NCBI GenBank assembly: GCA_963972195.1
Contig: CAXATH010000012.1
Location: 1-64,000, forward strand
DNA length: 64,000 nucleotides
Direction: 5' to 3'
DNA from: Litorimonas sp963972195
GTDB taxonomy: Bacteria > Pseudomonadota > Alphaproteobacteria > Caulobacterales > Maricaulaceae
Position numbers and translations under genes: made by a program. Under the pieces are notes generated by a model. That model worked only from the letters and a program-made list of their open reading frames with translations. It did not search any database and was not told the origin of the DNA. Each line of letters begins with the position of its first letter. Within the stretch, counting starts at the first letter, position 1. Positions 18,707-28,477 of the stretch are shown one piece after another.

Positions 18707-21019
18707 TTAACCTTTAAAGGAGAGGGTAATCCCATAGCTCCTAGGTGTATTGGTGAAAATCTTCCATTGTGTTGTATCAGTCCGTGGAGACAAAAACGCC
18801 GTAATGTCATCCGCGTGAACAATTTGATAGTTATTCGTGATGTTTTTGGCCCAGATTCCAATCGACCAACGATCATCTGAGGGTGAGTAAGTTAGATTGC
18901 CATTGAGAGTTTTACCTTCTGTATCATTATACAAATTTGCGTAAGTCGGCAACGTATCCGCATCGTCAGTCGAAATTTTACTGTTGTAGATAAATTCTGC
19001 GCGAGGCGTAATAGTGGCGCCGCTATCAAGGTTAAATCTATGTTCACCGCTAATGTTGAAAGCGTGACTCGGGGCATATTTTGCAGGATTGCCAGAAAAA
19101 TCTTGATTTACTAAGGGATCAAAAAGATCTGTATAGACACCGTCTAAGTGAGCGTAATTTAAGTTGATCGTGGTTTTGTCAGTGGGTCGAATGACAGATT
19201 CAACCTCTACGCCCTTCATAAGTAACGTGCCATTAAATGTATGCGCGATACCGCCAGCCCCTGAGAAGTTTTGTAGGTTTTTTGTTTCTTGACGGAAAAC
19301 TGTCAAATTAAGATCAAGACGGTTGTCTAAAAGACGAGACTTTATGCCAGCTTCGTAGTTATCAGATGTCTCAGGGTCCAATGGTAAGGTTGGATTTGCA
19401 TAGGCGTTGTCGACGAAGCCGCCGCTTTTAAATCCACGCGCGTATGTCGCATATAGATTTATATTGTCAAAAGCCCGGTATTTAATAGTCGCCCTCGGCG
19501 TAAAGGCGTCCCAACTTTCGCCGCCAGATTCATTTACCTCGCCCGGAAACCCAAAAACAGGTAGACCGTCTGGGTCAGTTGTTGAGAATGCTCTATAATC
19601 GATATTTTTCTCGTCTTTTGTGTAGCGACCTCCAGCGACAAGGGTAAGTCGATCAGTAACATCAAAGTTGAACTCGCCAAATACAGCATAACTTTTGACA
19701 TCGCCGTCCTGGACACGCGTTATGTTAGAAATCCCTGGGTTGGCGGTTACAGCGCCGCCGACAGGAGAGCTCGCAAGAGGGCTATAGGAAAATGTATTTG
19801 TCGTCGAAACATCTGCTGAAAGATAATAAGCTCCAAGAACATAAGAAAGTCGATTTGGGGCGGACGCAAATCGAACCTCTTGACTGAAACTTCTGTTCTT
19901 AACGTCCTGCGCACGCCCAAAAACGGGCACCTCTGTTCCGACAGGTATGTCGTTATTAAAGGCGTAACTATCATTCATGCGGTAGCCTGAAATAGCTGTA
20001 ACGACACCTCCTGCGATGTCCCAATCGGCTCTCAGTAAGCCCCCTCTTAGACGTTGAGAATATGGCGATGGTTGGAAGTCGTTATTGACCCAATCGTCAT
20101 TTGTAAAGTCGCCGTAAGAATTAGGAATAACTTCAGGCCCCCCAATTCCTAGCTGAATAGCGCCGCCATTTCCGCTACTGTAAGAGTAGTCAGCGGAGAG
20201 GTTGAGCTTAAGATTGTTCGTGGGCTCATAAAGGACTTTACCGCGGACTGCATGGCTATCTACTTCGCCGTAATTGCCGCGTTGATTCGGAGTATCAATT
20301 AAGCCATCCGAACGCTCCGTACTAAATGCAACGCGTGCCGCAAGCTTGTCTTCAACTAATTCGCCGTTAATAACGCCTTCGGTGCGGAAGTAACCACCAT
20401 TACCGCCGGTCAATTGTGCAGAATAATTATCATCATATTCAGGGTTATTCGTCACAACCGCAATTCCGCCGCCAACCACGTTTCGGCCAAAAAGTGTGCC
20501 CTGTGGCCCGCGAAGGACCTCGACACGATTTACATCGTAAAAGTTGCTGTTCAGATCATTGTTATAAACATAATATAAGTCGTCGACGAAAAAAGCGACC
20601 GGTGTGTCTAGTGTGGCGGTACGAAATGTCGATACATTTCCGCGAATAGACAGAATAGAAAGAGACTTGTCTGCGGTGTTAATAGTAACACCTGGAACTT
20701 GCGAGGAGAGGTCAGCCGGGCTGAAAATTAGCTGCTCTTGTAATTTTTCTCCACTATAGGCAACGATGGAGAAAGGAACGTCGCGTACGGTAGAAGAGCG
20801 TCGTTGTGCGGTGACGATAATATCATCAAGGACCGTGTTTGCCGTTGACGCGGCCGCGTTTGGGTTCACGGGTTGTGACTGTTCGGAAGCCGTCGAATTT
20901 ATATCATCCGACATCTCGTTTTCAGGATTCATATCCTGCGCAAAAGCTGGAACACTAAACCCGAAGCTTAGTGCGCCCATGAGTATAGCGGATGAATTTA
21001 ATAGATATTTAAACTGCAT
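18707..21019 (-). CDS. TonB-dependent outer-membrane receptor
   Basis: This is an outer-membrane beta-barrel for active uptake, powered by TonB. It has a signal peptide (cleavage after VPAFA, near residue 27), then a TonB-box region and plug: VLDDIIVTAQRRSSTVRDVP near residue 63, and RVEVLRGPQGTLFGRNVVGG near 158. A barrel domain ends in the aromatic-rich tail SYGITLSFKG. At 770 residues it is typical of the sphingomonad and caulobacterial receptor group that takes up aromatic or plant compounds. It stands divergent from the Rieske oxygenase at 21310 with a shared 290-bp control region, which suggests that it imports the pathway substrate. Confidence 0.9.
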   Translation of the reverse strand: MQFKYLLNSSAILMGALSFGFSVPAFAQDMNPENEMSDDINSTASEQSQPVNPNAAASTANTVLDDIIVTAQRRSSTVRDVPFSIVAYSGEKLQEQLIFSPADLSSQVPGVTINTADKSLSILSIRGNVSTFRTATLDTPVAFFVDDLYYVYNNDLNSNFYDVNRVEVLRGPQGTLFGRNVVGGGIAVVTNNPEYDDNYSAQLTGGNGGYFRTEGVINGELVEDKLAARVAFSTERSDGLIDTPNQRGNYGEVDSHAVRGKVLYEPTNNLKLNLSADYSYSSGNGGAIQLGIGGPEVIPNSYGDFTNDDWVNNDFQPSPYSQRLRGGLLRADWDIAGGVVTAISGYRMNDSYAFNNDIPVGTEVPVFGRAQDVKNRSFSQEVRFASAPNRLSYVLGAYYLSADVSTTNTFSYSPLASSPVGGAVTANPGISNITRVQDGDVKSYAVFGEFNFDVTDRLTLVAGGRYTKDEKNIDYRAFSTTDPDGLPVFGFPGEVNESGGESWDAFTPRATIKYRAFDNINLYATYARGFKSGGFVDNAYANPTLPLDPETSDNYEAGIKSRLLDNRLDLNLTVFRQETKNLQNFSGAGGIAHTFNGTLLMKGVEVESVIRPTDKTTINLNYAHLDGVYTDLFDPLVNQDFSGNPAKYAPSHAFNISGEHRFNLDSGATITPRAEFIYNSKISTDDADTLPTYANLYNDTEGKTLNGNLTYSPSDDRWSIGIWAKNITNNYQIVHADDITAFLSPRTDTTQWKIFTNTPRSYGITLSFKG

Positions 21020-21269
21020 TTGTTTCCCCTTAAGTTTATTGGATGCGATTAATTAGAGATTTCAACAAGCATCAAAAAGAAACCCAGCGCAAGCACAATT
21101 ATTGGCCATATCCCGATTAATGAATATGTAGAGACTCTTTCGAATTAGAAGTTCCTGAGCTCTTTAACTACTCCTCATAATGAATAATGCTGCATAGCGT
21201 GAAATATTAGGGCCTTCAGATCTGTTGGGAAACAAACTCGATATTCATCAGTAAAGCGGCAGCTCACTA

Positions 21270-21275
21270 TATAAT
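21270..21275 (+). promoter_or_regulatory. -10-like TATAAT before the second Rieske gene
   Basis: A perfect TATAAT lies 34 bases upstream of the ATG at 21310. The -35 is poor, so activation by a regulator would be needed. The region lies between two divergent catabolic genes and contains no open frame. Confidence 0.35.
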
Positions 21276-21309
21276 GGACTAAAACTGGGTCTTAAAAGGG
21301 AACTGAAAC

Positions 21310-22608
21310 ATGAAATCCAATAAAACTGACGAAATCACCCGGGTTGGACCTGGTACACTTATGGGCGAGTTTATGCGCCAATATTGGATTCCTGTGGCAA
21401 AAAGTTCAGAGGTGGTCTCCGACGGTGATCCTGTTCGTCTTATGATACTTTGCGAAAAACTTATAGCGTTTCGTGATACATCCGGCCGTGTGGGGGTTAT
21501 GGATCATCGATGTCCTCATCGCTGTGCATCTTTGTTCATTGGCCGAAATGAGGAAAACGGAATACGCTGTGTTTATCATGGATGGAAGTTTGACGTAGAT
21601 GGCAAATGTGTCGACATGCCAAGCGTTCCTGCTCGGATGGACTTCAAGGATAAGGTGAATGCACGGGCTTATAAAACACATGAGGCAAATGGGCTGATTT
21701 GGATTTATATGGGCAAGGCTGATACGCCGCCGCCGCTTCCACAAATTGAGGCGACGATGATGGAGGATCCTGAGATCTGGTGCCTGCAGCGCAATTGTAA
21801 TTGGTTACAGGCTTTAGAGGGGGACATTGATACTTCTCACGTTGGGTATTTACATGTTGGCTCATTGACCCCGGATGATCTTGAGGAGGATCACCCAATG
21901 CGTCCGACTGTTTTAAATCGGTCGCCAGAATATGTGGTCTCTAATGCTGAGTGGGGGACAATGTATGGGGCTTTTCGCCCAAATGATGATGGACAAATGA
22001 GCTGGCGCGTAGCGCATTTCATGTTCCCATTTTGGACCCAGACTCCAAACAACCGTTTTTCCACACGCGCGATTGCGCGGGCTTGGGTGCCTATGGATGA
22101 TGAGCATTCTATGTTGTTCGACATTACCGGCGGCGTTGATGAAGGAAATCCTGCTTATACGTCTAAGCTAAAGGATGAAACACCGTTATTTGAGCCAATC
22201 AAGTATGCAGAAACAACCACGGACTGGTTCGGTCGTTGGCGCGCTGCAGATGAAGAGTGCAATGATTGGGGTATTGACCGCGAGTCCCAAAGGAATGGCC
22301 ACCAATTTACCGGTATCCCTAACATTACCATGCAAGACCAGGCTGTGACCGAAAGTATGGGCGGGATAACAGATCACGAATATGAAAATCTGGCTCCGAC
22401 CGATCAAATGATTGCTTTCACTCGGCGTCGTATTTTGTTGATGGCAAAAGCTGCGCGGGATAAGGGGCTGACCCCTCCAGGTGTTGAGGATGCAAATATT
22501 TTCTATCAAGCGCGTGCTGGTTCATTTTTGCATGAACCAGAGGCGGATCTAAAGGAGGCTTACGAAGCCCAGCTAGAAAAGGCTGAGCGTTGGGGTAAAA
22601 GCGCTTAG
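21310..22608 (+). CDS. Rieske oxygenase, phthalate dioxygenase / LigXa family
   Basis: This oxygenase subunit of 432 residues belongs to the phthalate 4,5-dioxygenase-like group, which also holds O-demethylases such as LigXa. Rieske ligands are in CPHRCASL (near residue 62) and CVYHGWKFD (near 81). The iron site is in EGDIDTSHVGYLH near residue 172. It opens a plus-strand series and is followed, after a terminator-like hairpin, by its likely reductase. No phthalate decarboxylase or dihydrodiol dehydrogenase of the pht type is present, so demethylation of a methoxybenzoate is more likely than phthalate dioxygenation. Confidence 0.85.
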   Translation: MKSNKTDEITRVGPGTLMGEFMRQYWIPVAKSSEVVSDGDPVRLMILCEKLIAFRDTSGRVGVMDHRCPHRCASLFIGRNEENGIRCVYHGWKFDVDGKCVDMPSVPARMDFKDKVNARAYKTHEANGLIWIYMGKADTPPPLPQIEATMMEDPEIWCLQRNCNWLQALEGDIDTSHVGYLHVGSLTPDDLEEDHPMRPTVLNRSPEYVVSNAEWGTMYGAFRPNDDGQMSWRVAHFMFPFWTQTPNNRFSTRAIARAWVPMDDEHSMLFDITGGVDEGNPAYTSKLKDETPLFEPIKYAETTTDWFGRWRAADEECNDWGIDRESQRNGHQFTGIPNITMQDQAVTESMGGITDHEYENLAPTDQMIAFTRRRILLMAKAARDKGLTPPGVEDANIFYQARAGSFLHEPEADLKEAYEAQLEKAERWGKSA

Positions 22609-22638
22609 GTCGCGCTTCTCTTAGAATGCCAATGATGG

Positions 22639-22661
22639 GGCGCGTTCTCGGCGCGCCTTTT
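22639..22661 (+). terminator. Intrinsic terminator-like hairpin after the Rieske gene
   Basis: GGCGCG at 22639-22644 pairs with CGCGCC at 22652-22657 over a 7-base loop, followed by TTTT. It lies about 30 bases past the oxygenase stop and before the reductase. The T tract is short, so termination is probably partial, which could set the oxygenase-to-reductase ratio. Confidence 0.55.
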
Positions 22662-22746
22662 CTGCCAAAAATAATATAGAGTCCTGAATTGGCTCAGATT
22701 GCGCTCGGCTTGGTCTGAAGAAAGCGAGCAATGGGAGATGAAATGA

Positions 22747-23679
22747 ATGAAAGCTTTGTTGAGGCAAATACGCTTAGAGGCGCCAGGAATCCGTAGTTAT
22801 CGATTAGAGCCCCTCCCAAATGAACAATTTCCTCAGTTCGAGGCGGGCGCCCATATTGATGTGAGTGTAAGTGATGGGCTTTTGCGTAGCTATTCTCTCG
22901 TAAATGACCCTTCGGATAGTAAATTTTACGAAATTGCCGTTCAATTAGATGTCGAGAGCCGTGGGGGGTCTGAGACCATTCATAAGCTGTGGCAAGTCGG
23001 CCAAGAAGTGGAGATATCTGTACCTAAGAACAATTTCGGATTGGATGAGACCTCTGAGCATAGTGTTTTAATCGCCGGAGGAATTGGCATTACGCCGATG
23101 ATGGCTATGATTGCACGGCTGGAAACACTCGGTAAAAATTGGGAATTACACTATGTCAGTAGAACTCAAAGTTCTGCCGCCTATTTAGAGCAATTACAGC
23201 CTTACGAGAACGCACATGTCATTTTTCATGACAATACTTTGGGTTTGCGGATGGATATGGCGCAAATCATAAGTGAGGCACCTTCTGGTTCTCATTTTTA
23301 TTGTTGTGGACCCGAGCGTATGTTGGCGTCTTTTCAGGAACTGACGTCCTCTAAGCCAAAAGAAAATATTCATTATGAATATTTTTCCGCCGATACCGAC
23401 GTCGCTTTAGATGGTGGATATAAGCTTCAGCTTCAGCGTAGCAACAAAACCGTGGAAGTCGAAAAAGGTGAAACCATTTTGGATGCTCTTCTTATGGCGG
23501 GTGTCGATATTGGTTTTGCCTGTTCTGAGGGCGTGTGCGGGACTTGTGAAGTTAAGGTGCTTGATGGCGTGCCCGATCACCGAGATCACTTCTTGAGTGA
23601 GGCGGATAAAGAGACAAATAAAGCCATAATGGTGTGTTGTTCTGGGTCGAAATCAGAGACATTAGTCTTGGATATCTAA
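22747..23679 (+). CDS. Phthalate dioxygenase reductase / VanB-type oxidoreductase
   Basis: This reductase feeds electrons from NAD(P)H through FMN and a plant-type [2Fe-2S] centre to a Rieske oxygenase. Domain order is that of class IA reductases: a flavin domain with LLRSYSLVNDP (near residue 44), an NAD domain starting at VLIAGGIGITPMM (near 101), and a C-terminal ferredoxin with ligands in CSEGVCGTCEVKV and a final CCSGS. At 310 residues it matches VanB and PDR. It follows the Rieske oxygenase gene by 138 bp and is the only such reductase in the window, so it may serve both oxygenases. Confidence 0.9.
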   Translation: MKALLRQIRLEAPGIRSYRLEPLPNEQFPQFEAGAHIDVSVSDGLLRSYSLVNDPSDSKFYEIAVQLDVESRGGSETIHKLWQVGQEVEISVPKNNFGLDETSEHSVLIAGGIGITPMMAMIARLETLGKNWELHYVSRTQSSAAYLEQLQPYENAHVIFHDNTLGLRMDMAQIISEAPSGSHFYCCGPERMLASFQELTSSKPKENIHYEYFSADTDVALDGGYKLQLQRSNKTVEVEKGETILDALLMAGVDIGFACSEGVCGTCEVKVLDGVPDHRDHFLSEADKETNKAIMVCCSGSKSETLVLDI

Positions 23680-23791
23680 TGGTCATTTTTATCTCAATCG
23701 GAAATCAAAATGAATATCTGCACTCGATGTTTTAACTGTGAGCAGTTGAAAGCCATGAATCCAAAATCAGCTAAAGCCCGGGATTAATAAA

Positions 23792-25237
23792 ATGAGTCTA
23801 AATAGTTTTGGCGTTGGTATGTCTCCGTCCGCCTATGTATCCAATGCGACCGCTCGGCTTAAGCAAATGGATCATCGGCCTCTGAATGCCTTCCAATTGC
23901 AGGCGGTATTAATGACGGCGGGTACCGTAATTTTAGATGGCTTGGACAACCAAATGTTGGGCTTGGCTGCGCCATCCTTAATTGCGGAGTGGGCAATTGA
24001 CCGTTCAGCCCTTGGATGGGTTTTTGCATTAGGTTTTATTGGCATGGCTTTCGGAACCATTGTTTCGGGATGGATTGGGGATAAATTCGGACGGCGTAGC
24101 GCTTTAATTCTAGGTGTAGTGATTTTTGGTGTTGCCACTTTCCTGACCGGGTTTTCTACAAACCTCGAACAAGTTGCATTACTTCGTACTATAGCGGGCA
24201 TAGGTCTTGGCGGGGTGCCAGGAACTGCGGCAGCGATGATTTCCGAATATACCCCCATTAAATGGCGGACAGTAGCGGTCACATTTGGAGTCGTTTGTGT
24301 CTCCATTGGCGGTATTTTAGGGGGGGTAATGGCCGCGCTTATTTTACCAAGCATGGGCTGGAGATGGTTGTTTTACATAGGTGGGGTATTACCATTGGTA
24401 TTTGCCGCCACGCTTTATTTTATTCTACCAGAATCCCCTCGATTCCTGTTGAGCCGGCCAAATCGCTTTGAAGAGCTTGAACGTATTCTAGTGAAAATGA
24501 AATTACTCAAATCGGATGTGAGTAGCGAAGAAGTTGCGGCCGCCAAAGATATTGAAGCAAAAACCGAACAGTCTGTTGCAACATTCATCATCGAAGAGGG
24601 AGACACAGACAACGAGACCTCGGGAGGGATCGTTTCGTCTAAGCTCCTCTTAAAGGGACGTTTGTTGCGTGACACCCTAGCCTTATGCGTCGCCATGTTT
24701 TCCGGAATGTTTATGATCTATTTGATGTTCAACTGGGCGCCAACTCTATTAGATAGCCAAGGCTTTGATCTAGCGGTTGCGAGTTTTGGTCTTACGGTTT
24801 TTAATATTGGAGGAACTATCGGGGCACTTATTGCGTCAATCGCAATGATCCGATTTGGATCACGACCCATCCTTATTATGATGGCGATTATAGGAAGTAT
24901 CGTTTGCGGAGCTTTGGCGTTTATTGAAATCTCAGGCGGACAGAATAAATTTTTCCTTCTTTTGGGTTTAACGCTGTTGGGGCTCTCTGCGAGCGCCGCG
25001 CAATCAGCCATGTTTGCTGTCGGAACAAACGTATTTCCAACTGCTTTGCGCGCTCGCGGAATGGGCGTTATGGGAGCGAGCGGGCGTATTGGCGCAATAA
25101 TTAGTGCGTTTGCAGGGTCGCTTCTCATCGGATGGAACAATTTTGGATTCTTTGGCGTGCTAGCCATTCTAATGCTCGTCAATTGTGCGGGCTTCGCTTT
25201 AATTAAAGCGCACGTCCCCAAAGCGGCGAATGGTTGA
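23792..25237 (+). CDS. MFS transporter, aromatic acid:H+ symporter (AAHS) family
   Basis: This inner-membrane importer of 481 residues has about 12 membrane segments. The AAHS signatures are present: DGLDNQMLGLAAP in helix 1 with the acidic residues needed for transport, GWIGDKFGRRSALI in loop 2-3, and RRFEE-like charged residues in the central loop. Relatives import 4-hydroxybenzoate, protocatechuate or vanillate. It sits between the reductase and the GMC dehydrogenase in a same-strand gene series, which supports uptake of the pathway's aromatic acid. Confidence 0.9.
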   Translation: MSLNSFGVGMSPSAYVSNATARLKQMDHRPLNAFQLQAVLMTAGTVILDGLDNQMLGLAAPSLIAEWAIDRSALGWVFALGFIGMAFGTIVSGWIGDKFGRRSALILGVVIFGVATFLTGFSTNLEQVALLRTIAGIGLGGVPGTAAAMISEYTPIKWRTVAVTFGVVCVSIGGILGGVMAALILPSMGWRWLFYIGGVLPLVFAATLYFILPESPRFLLSRPNRFEELERILVKMKLLKSDVSSEEVAAAKDIEAKTEQSVATFIIEEGDTDNETSGGIVSSKLLLKGRLLRDTLALCVAMFSGMFMIYLMFNWAPTLLDSQGFDLAVASFGLTVFNIGGTIGALIASIAMIRFGSRPILIMMAIIGSIVCGALAFIEISGGQNKFFLLLGLTLLGLSASAAQSAMFAVGTNVFPTALRARGMGVMGASGRIGAIISAFAGSLLIGWNNFGFFGVLAILMLVNCAGFALIKAHVPKAANG

Positions 25238-25258
25238 GAAAATGCCCCGGAGAATTTT

Positions 25259-26890
25259 ATGAGCCAAGAATTACAGAATCAGGAATTCGACTATATTGTG
25301 ATTGGATCTGGATCGGCAGGGTCTGTGATCGCCAATCGTTTATCTGCTATACCTGAATTAAAGGTGGCTTTAATCGAAGCGGGGCCATCTGATAAAAAGT
25401 TTCCGACAAACATTAAAGCACTCCTGCCAGTTGGAAATATCTTCCTCTTACCTAATAGCAAATTTAACTGGCAATATACGCTGAGTGGAAATGAAGAAGT
25501 CGGAGGGAGAAGTATTGGCTTCCCCCGGGGTAAAATTTACGGAGGATGTAGCTCCATCAATGGATCCGTATATATTCGCGGCCAAGCTAAAGATTATGAC
25601 GACTGGGAAGGGGCCGGAAATGTAGGCTGGAGTTACGATGATGTCCTGCCTGCTTTTACAGGTATGGAAAACTATCATGGTAATGCAGTAAAGCATCATG
25701 GCAAGGGCGGTGAATTGGACGTTCAAAAGCCCAAAACCCTTAATCCGCTGACGACAGCTTTCATAAAAGCTGCTGTCGAGGCCGGGCATGAAAAAAACGA
25801 TGACTTCGCAGGCAGCGAGCATAAAGGGTTTGGTCGTTATGATGTTAATCAACGCAATGGAACTCGTCTGAGCAGCGCACGTGCATTTTTACATCCCGCG
25901 CTCAAGCGCCCAAACTTAACTGTATTTGAAGCTACGCTTGTGACGAAAATTATCGTCAAAGGGGGGCGTGCAATAGGAGTGGAGGTCAATAAATCCAGTG
26001 AGACGGAAACTCTGTTAGCAAGACAAGAAATCATTGTTAGTGCTGGAGCAATTAACTCTCCGCAATTACTCATGGTATCTGGCATAGGCCCGGTCGAACA
26101 TTTGTATGAACAAGGTATTGAACCTGTAATAGATTTGCCTGGAGTAGGTCAAAACTTACAGGACCACCCGACAGTTCATATTTCCGTCGAAAACCCTAGT
26201 GCAGAGGCTTATGCACTCTCTCGTAAATCCTTCCTTCGGACGATTTTTAGCCCTATCAAATATATCTTTAACCGAGACGGCATGTTGGCCTCAAATGTCG
26301 CTGAAGCTGGTGGATTTGTAGACACTAAAAATGGCAACGGCCGGGCTGATATTCAGATGACATTTTTAGTTGGTTTGAAGTCGAATGCAAATGTCATACC
26401 CTCGAAGCACGGCTTCATGGTTTTAATTCAACTACTCCGCCCAAAAAGTGCGGGTGAGGTGAAATTAGCCAGTAAAGATCCCAAGGCTAAACCAATAATC
26501 AACCCAAACTTCTTTGATGACCGGGAGGATATGGAAACGCTAATACGCGGGTTTAAAGAGGCTAGAAATATCGTTTCACAAAATGCGATGAAACTTCTTC
26601 GTGGAGATGAAATAGAGCCCGGGCTAGAGCATGAAAGTGATGCGGCTATTGAGGCAAAGCTTCGGCAAATTGTGAATACAGCATACCATCCGGTTGGAAC
26701 ATGCCGAATGGGCCCTGAGTCTGATCCGATGGCTGTTGTCGATAACAAGTTGCGAGTTCACGGGATACGGGGCCTTCGCGTGGCAGACGCGTCTGTGATG
26801 CCGAACATTATTAGCGGAAATACGAGTTCAACGACCATGATGATTGGCGAACGCGCGGTGCAATTCATTATGGATGAGGCCGCATCATAA
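25259..26890 (+). CDS. GMC-family FAD alcohol dehydrogenase
   Basis: This flavoenzyme oxidises a primary alcohol to an aldehyde. The N-terminal FAD site is YIVIGSGSAGSVIANRL. GMC signatures follow near residue 88 (GGCSSINGSVYIRG) and 263 (GAINSPQLLMVSGIG). The catalytic His is in NTAYHPVGTCRMG near residue 482, and the partner Asn is in MPNIISGNTS. At 543 residues it is complete, with CCGGAG before the ATG. The aldehyde dehydrogenase that follows would take the product to the acid, giving an alcohol-to-acid module upstream of ring cleavage. Confidence 0.9.
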   Translation: MSQELQNQEFDYIVIGSGSAGSVIANRLSAIPELKVALIEAGPSDKKFPTNIKALLPVGNIFLLPNSKFNWQYTLSGNEEVGGRSIGFPRGKIYGGCSSINGSVYIRGQAKDYDDWEGAGNVGWSYDDVLPAFTGMENYHGNAVKHHGKGGELDVQKPKTLNPLTTAFIKAAVEAGHEKNDDFAGSEHKGFGRYDVNQRNGTRLSSARAFLHPALKRPNLTVFEATLVTKIIVKGGRAIGVEVNKSSETETLLARQEIIVSAGAINSPQLLMVSGIGPVEHLYEQGIEPVIDLPGVGQNLQDHPTVHISVENPSAEAYALSRKSFLRTIFSPIKYIFNRDGMLASNVAEAGGFVDTKNGNGRADIQMTFLVGLKSNANVIPSKHGFMVLIQLLRPKSAGEVKLASKDPKAKPIINPNFFDDREDMETLIRGFKEARNIVSQNAMKLLRGDEIEPGLEHESDAAIEAKLRQIVNTAYHPVGTCRMGPESDPMAVVDNKLRVHGIRGLRVADASVMPNIISGNTSSTTMMIGERAVQFIMDEAAS

Positions 26891-26963
26891 ACACGAAAAG
26901 CAGGTGAGACGCATATCGCGTGATTGGACAGCTTGGGGTCATAATTTAAACTAGGAGATCGAG

Positions 26964-28451
26964 ATGGCAAGAATTGAAAGTTTTGAAGTGCCCGAGTTTT
27001 TGAAACGTTCGGAAATGAAATTATATATTGACGGACGAGCAATAGCCGCAAAAAGCGGCAAAACCTTTGAAACACGCAATCCGGCAACCAGCGAGCTACT
27101 GGCTAATATTGCCGAGGCGGGTGAGGTTGATGTCGACATAGCTGTAAAATCCGCGCGTAAAGCTTTTGAAGGTCCCTGGCGGACAATGAAGCCGACTGAA
27201 CGCCAAAAAATCCTCCTGAACCTAGCAGACATGATGGATTCTCGGTATTCGGAATTAGCGACATTGGACACATTAGAATTGGGGGCACCTTTATCTAAAA
27301 CTGTTTTAGGTAAAAATAGAGCGGCAGCATTATTGCGTTACTACGCAGGCCAAATTCCTTTGGTGCGCGGCGACACGCTAAGTAACTCAGCTCCCGGAGA
27401 TGTGATCAGCCATACATTGAAAGAGCCGATTGGTGTTGTCGCAGCGATTAACCCATGGAATGGCCCTGCGGGCATGAGCGTTTGGAAAGCTGGCCCTGTT
27501 TTGGCATCGGGCTGTACAATGATAATGAAACCGTCGGAAGAAACATCTCTGTCTGCATTGTTATTTGCGGAAATGTGTTCCGAGGCCGGAGTTCCAGACG
27601 GGGTAATAAATGTTGTAACAGGTCACGGTGCAGCTGGGGCCGCATTGTCCAATCATCCTGATGTAGACAAAATTGCGTTTACTGGTTCGACTGGCGTTGG
27701 AGTTAAAATAATGCAAGCCGCTGCGAAAAGCATGAAGCGGGTAAGCGTTGAATTAGGCGGAAAATCACCCAATATCGTATTTGCAGATGCCAATTTGGAC
27801 AAAGCGGTTCCCGCGGCCGCGCGCGCTGTTTTTGCAAATAGTGGTCAGATTTGTAGTGCGGGGACGCGTCTCTTTGTCCAATCTGAAATTTATGATGAAT
27901 TTATGCAGAAATTAGTCGCGTACACAAAAACTTTGGTTGTAGGCGACCCCTTGGACTCTGATACGCATTTCGGTCCCGTCGTTTCGAAAATGCAGCTTGA
28001 TAAAATCATGGGCTATATTGAAGGTGCAAAGAACTCATCTGCGAAGTTACTCGTAGGAGGTAATCGGATGACCTCTAATGGATTTGAAAACGGAAATTTT
28101 GTTGAACCGACAATTTTCGGCGATGTCGGAGATGATATGGTTATCGCACGTGAAGAAATTTTTGGGCCCGTTTTATCAGCTTTGCGTTTTGACACTATCG
28201 AGGAAGTTATTGAGCGCGCAAACAATACTAATTTTGGACTCGCCAGTGCAGTCTGGACACGAGATCTGGCTACGGCACACCGCATGTCCCGCGGAATAAA
28301 GGCCGGTTCGGTTTGGATAAACTGTTATCAAATGCTTGACCCAAACGTCCCATTTGGCGGTTATAAAATGAGTGGCTTCGGACGAGAGTCCGGGCCGCAT
28401 CATATTGACGATTATTTGGAAACAAAAGCAGTTTGGATAGATTTGGATTAA
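26964..28451 (+). CDS. NAD(P)-dependent aldehyde dehydrogenase
   Basis: This enzyme oxidises an aldehyde to the acid. It shows the N-terminal PWNGPAG segment, GSTGVGVKIM for the cofactor, the general base Glu in ELGGKSPNIVF near residue 265 and the catalytic Cys in NSGQICSAGTRLF near 299. At 495 residues it has the standard length. It follows the GMC dehydrogenase by 73 bp on the same strand. An aromatic aldehyde such as a vanillin or veratraldehyde type is a reasonable substrate, but this is inferred from the neighbours. Confidence 0.9.
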   Translation: MARIESFEVPEFLKRSEMKLYIDGRAIAAKSGKTFETRNPATSELLANIAEAGEVDVDIAVKSARKAFEGPWRTMKPTERQKILLNLADMMDSRYSELATLDTLELGAPLSKTVLGKNRAAALLRYYAGQIPLVRGDTLSNSAPGDVISHTLKEPIGVVAAINPWNGPAGMSVWKAGPVLASGCTMIMKPSEETSLSALLFAEMCSEAGVPDGVINVVTGHGAAGAALSNHPDVDKIAFTGSTGVGVKIMQAAAKSMKRVSVELGGKSPNIVFADANLDKAVPAAARAVFANSGQICSAGTRLFVQSEIYDEFMQKLVAYTKTLVVGDPLDSDTHFGPVVSKMQLDKIMGYIEGAKNSSAKLLVGGNRMTSNGFENGNFVEPTIFGDVGDDMVIAREEIFGPVLSALRFDTIEEVIERANNTNFGLASAVWTRDLATAHRMSRGIKAGSVWINCYQMLDPNVPFGGYKMSGFGRESGPHHIDDYLETKAVWIDLD

Positions 28452-28477
28452 ACCACTAAGTCCTAAGACAGTGAGGG

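Noticed and set aside
21310..22608. Naming the second Rieske gene phthalate 4,5-dioxygenase
   Set aside because: Family similarity exists, but the dihydrodiol dehydrogenase and decarboxylase of the phthalate route are absent.
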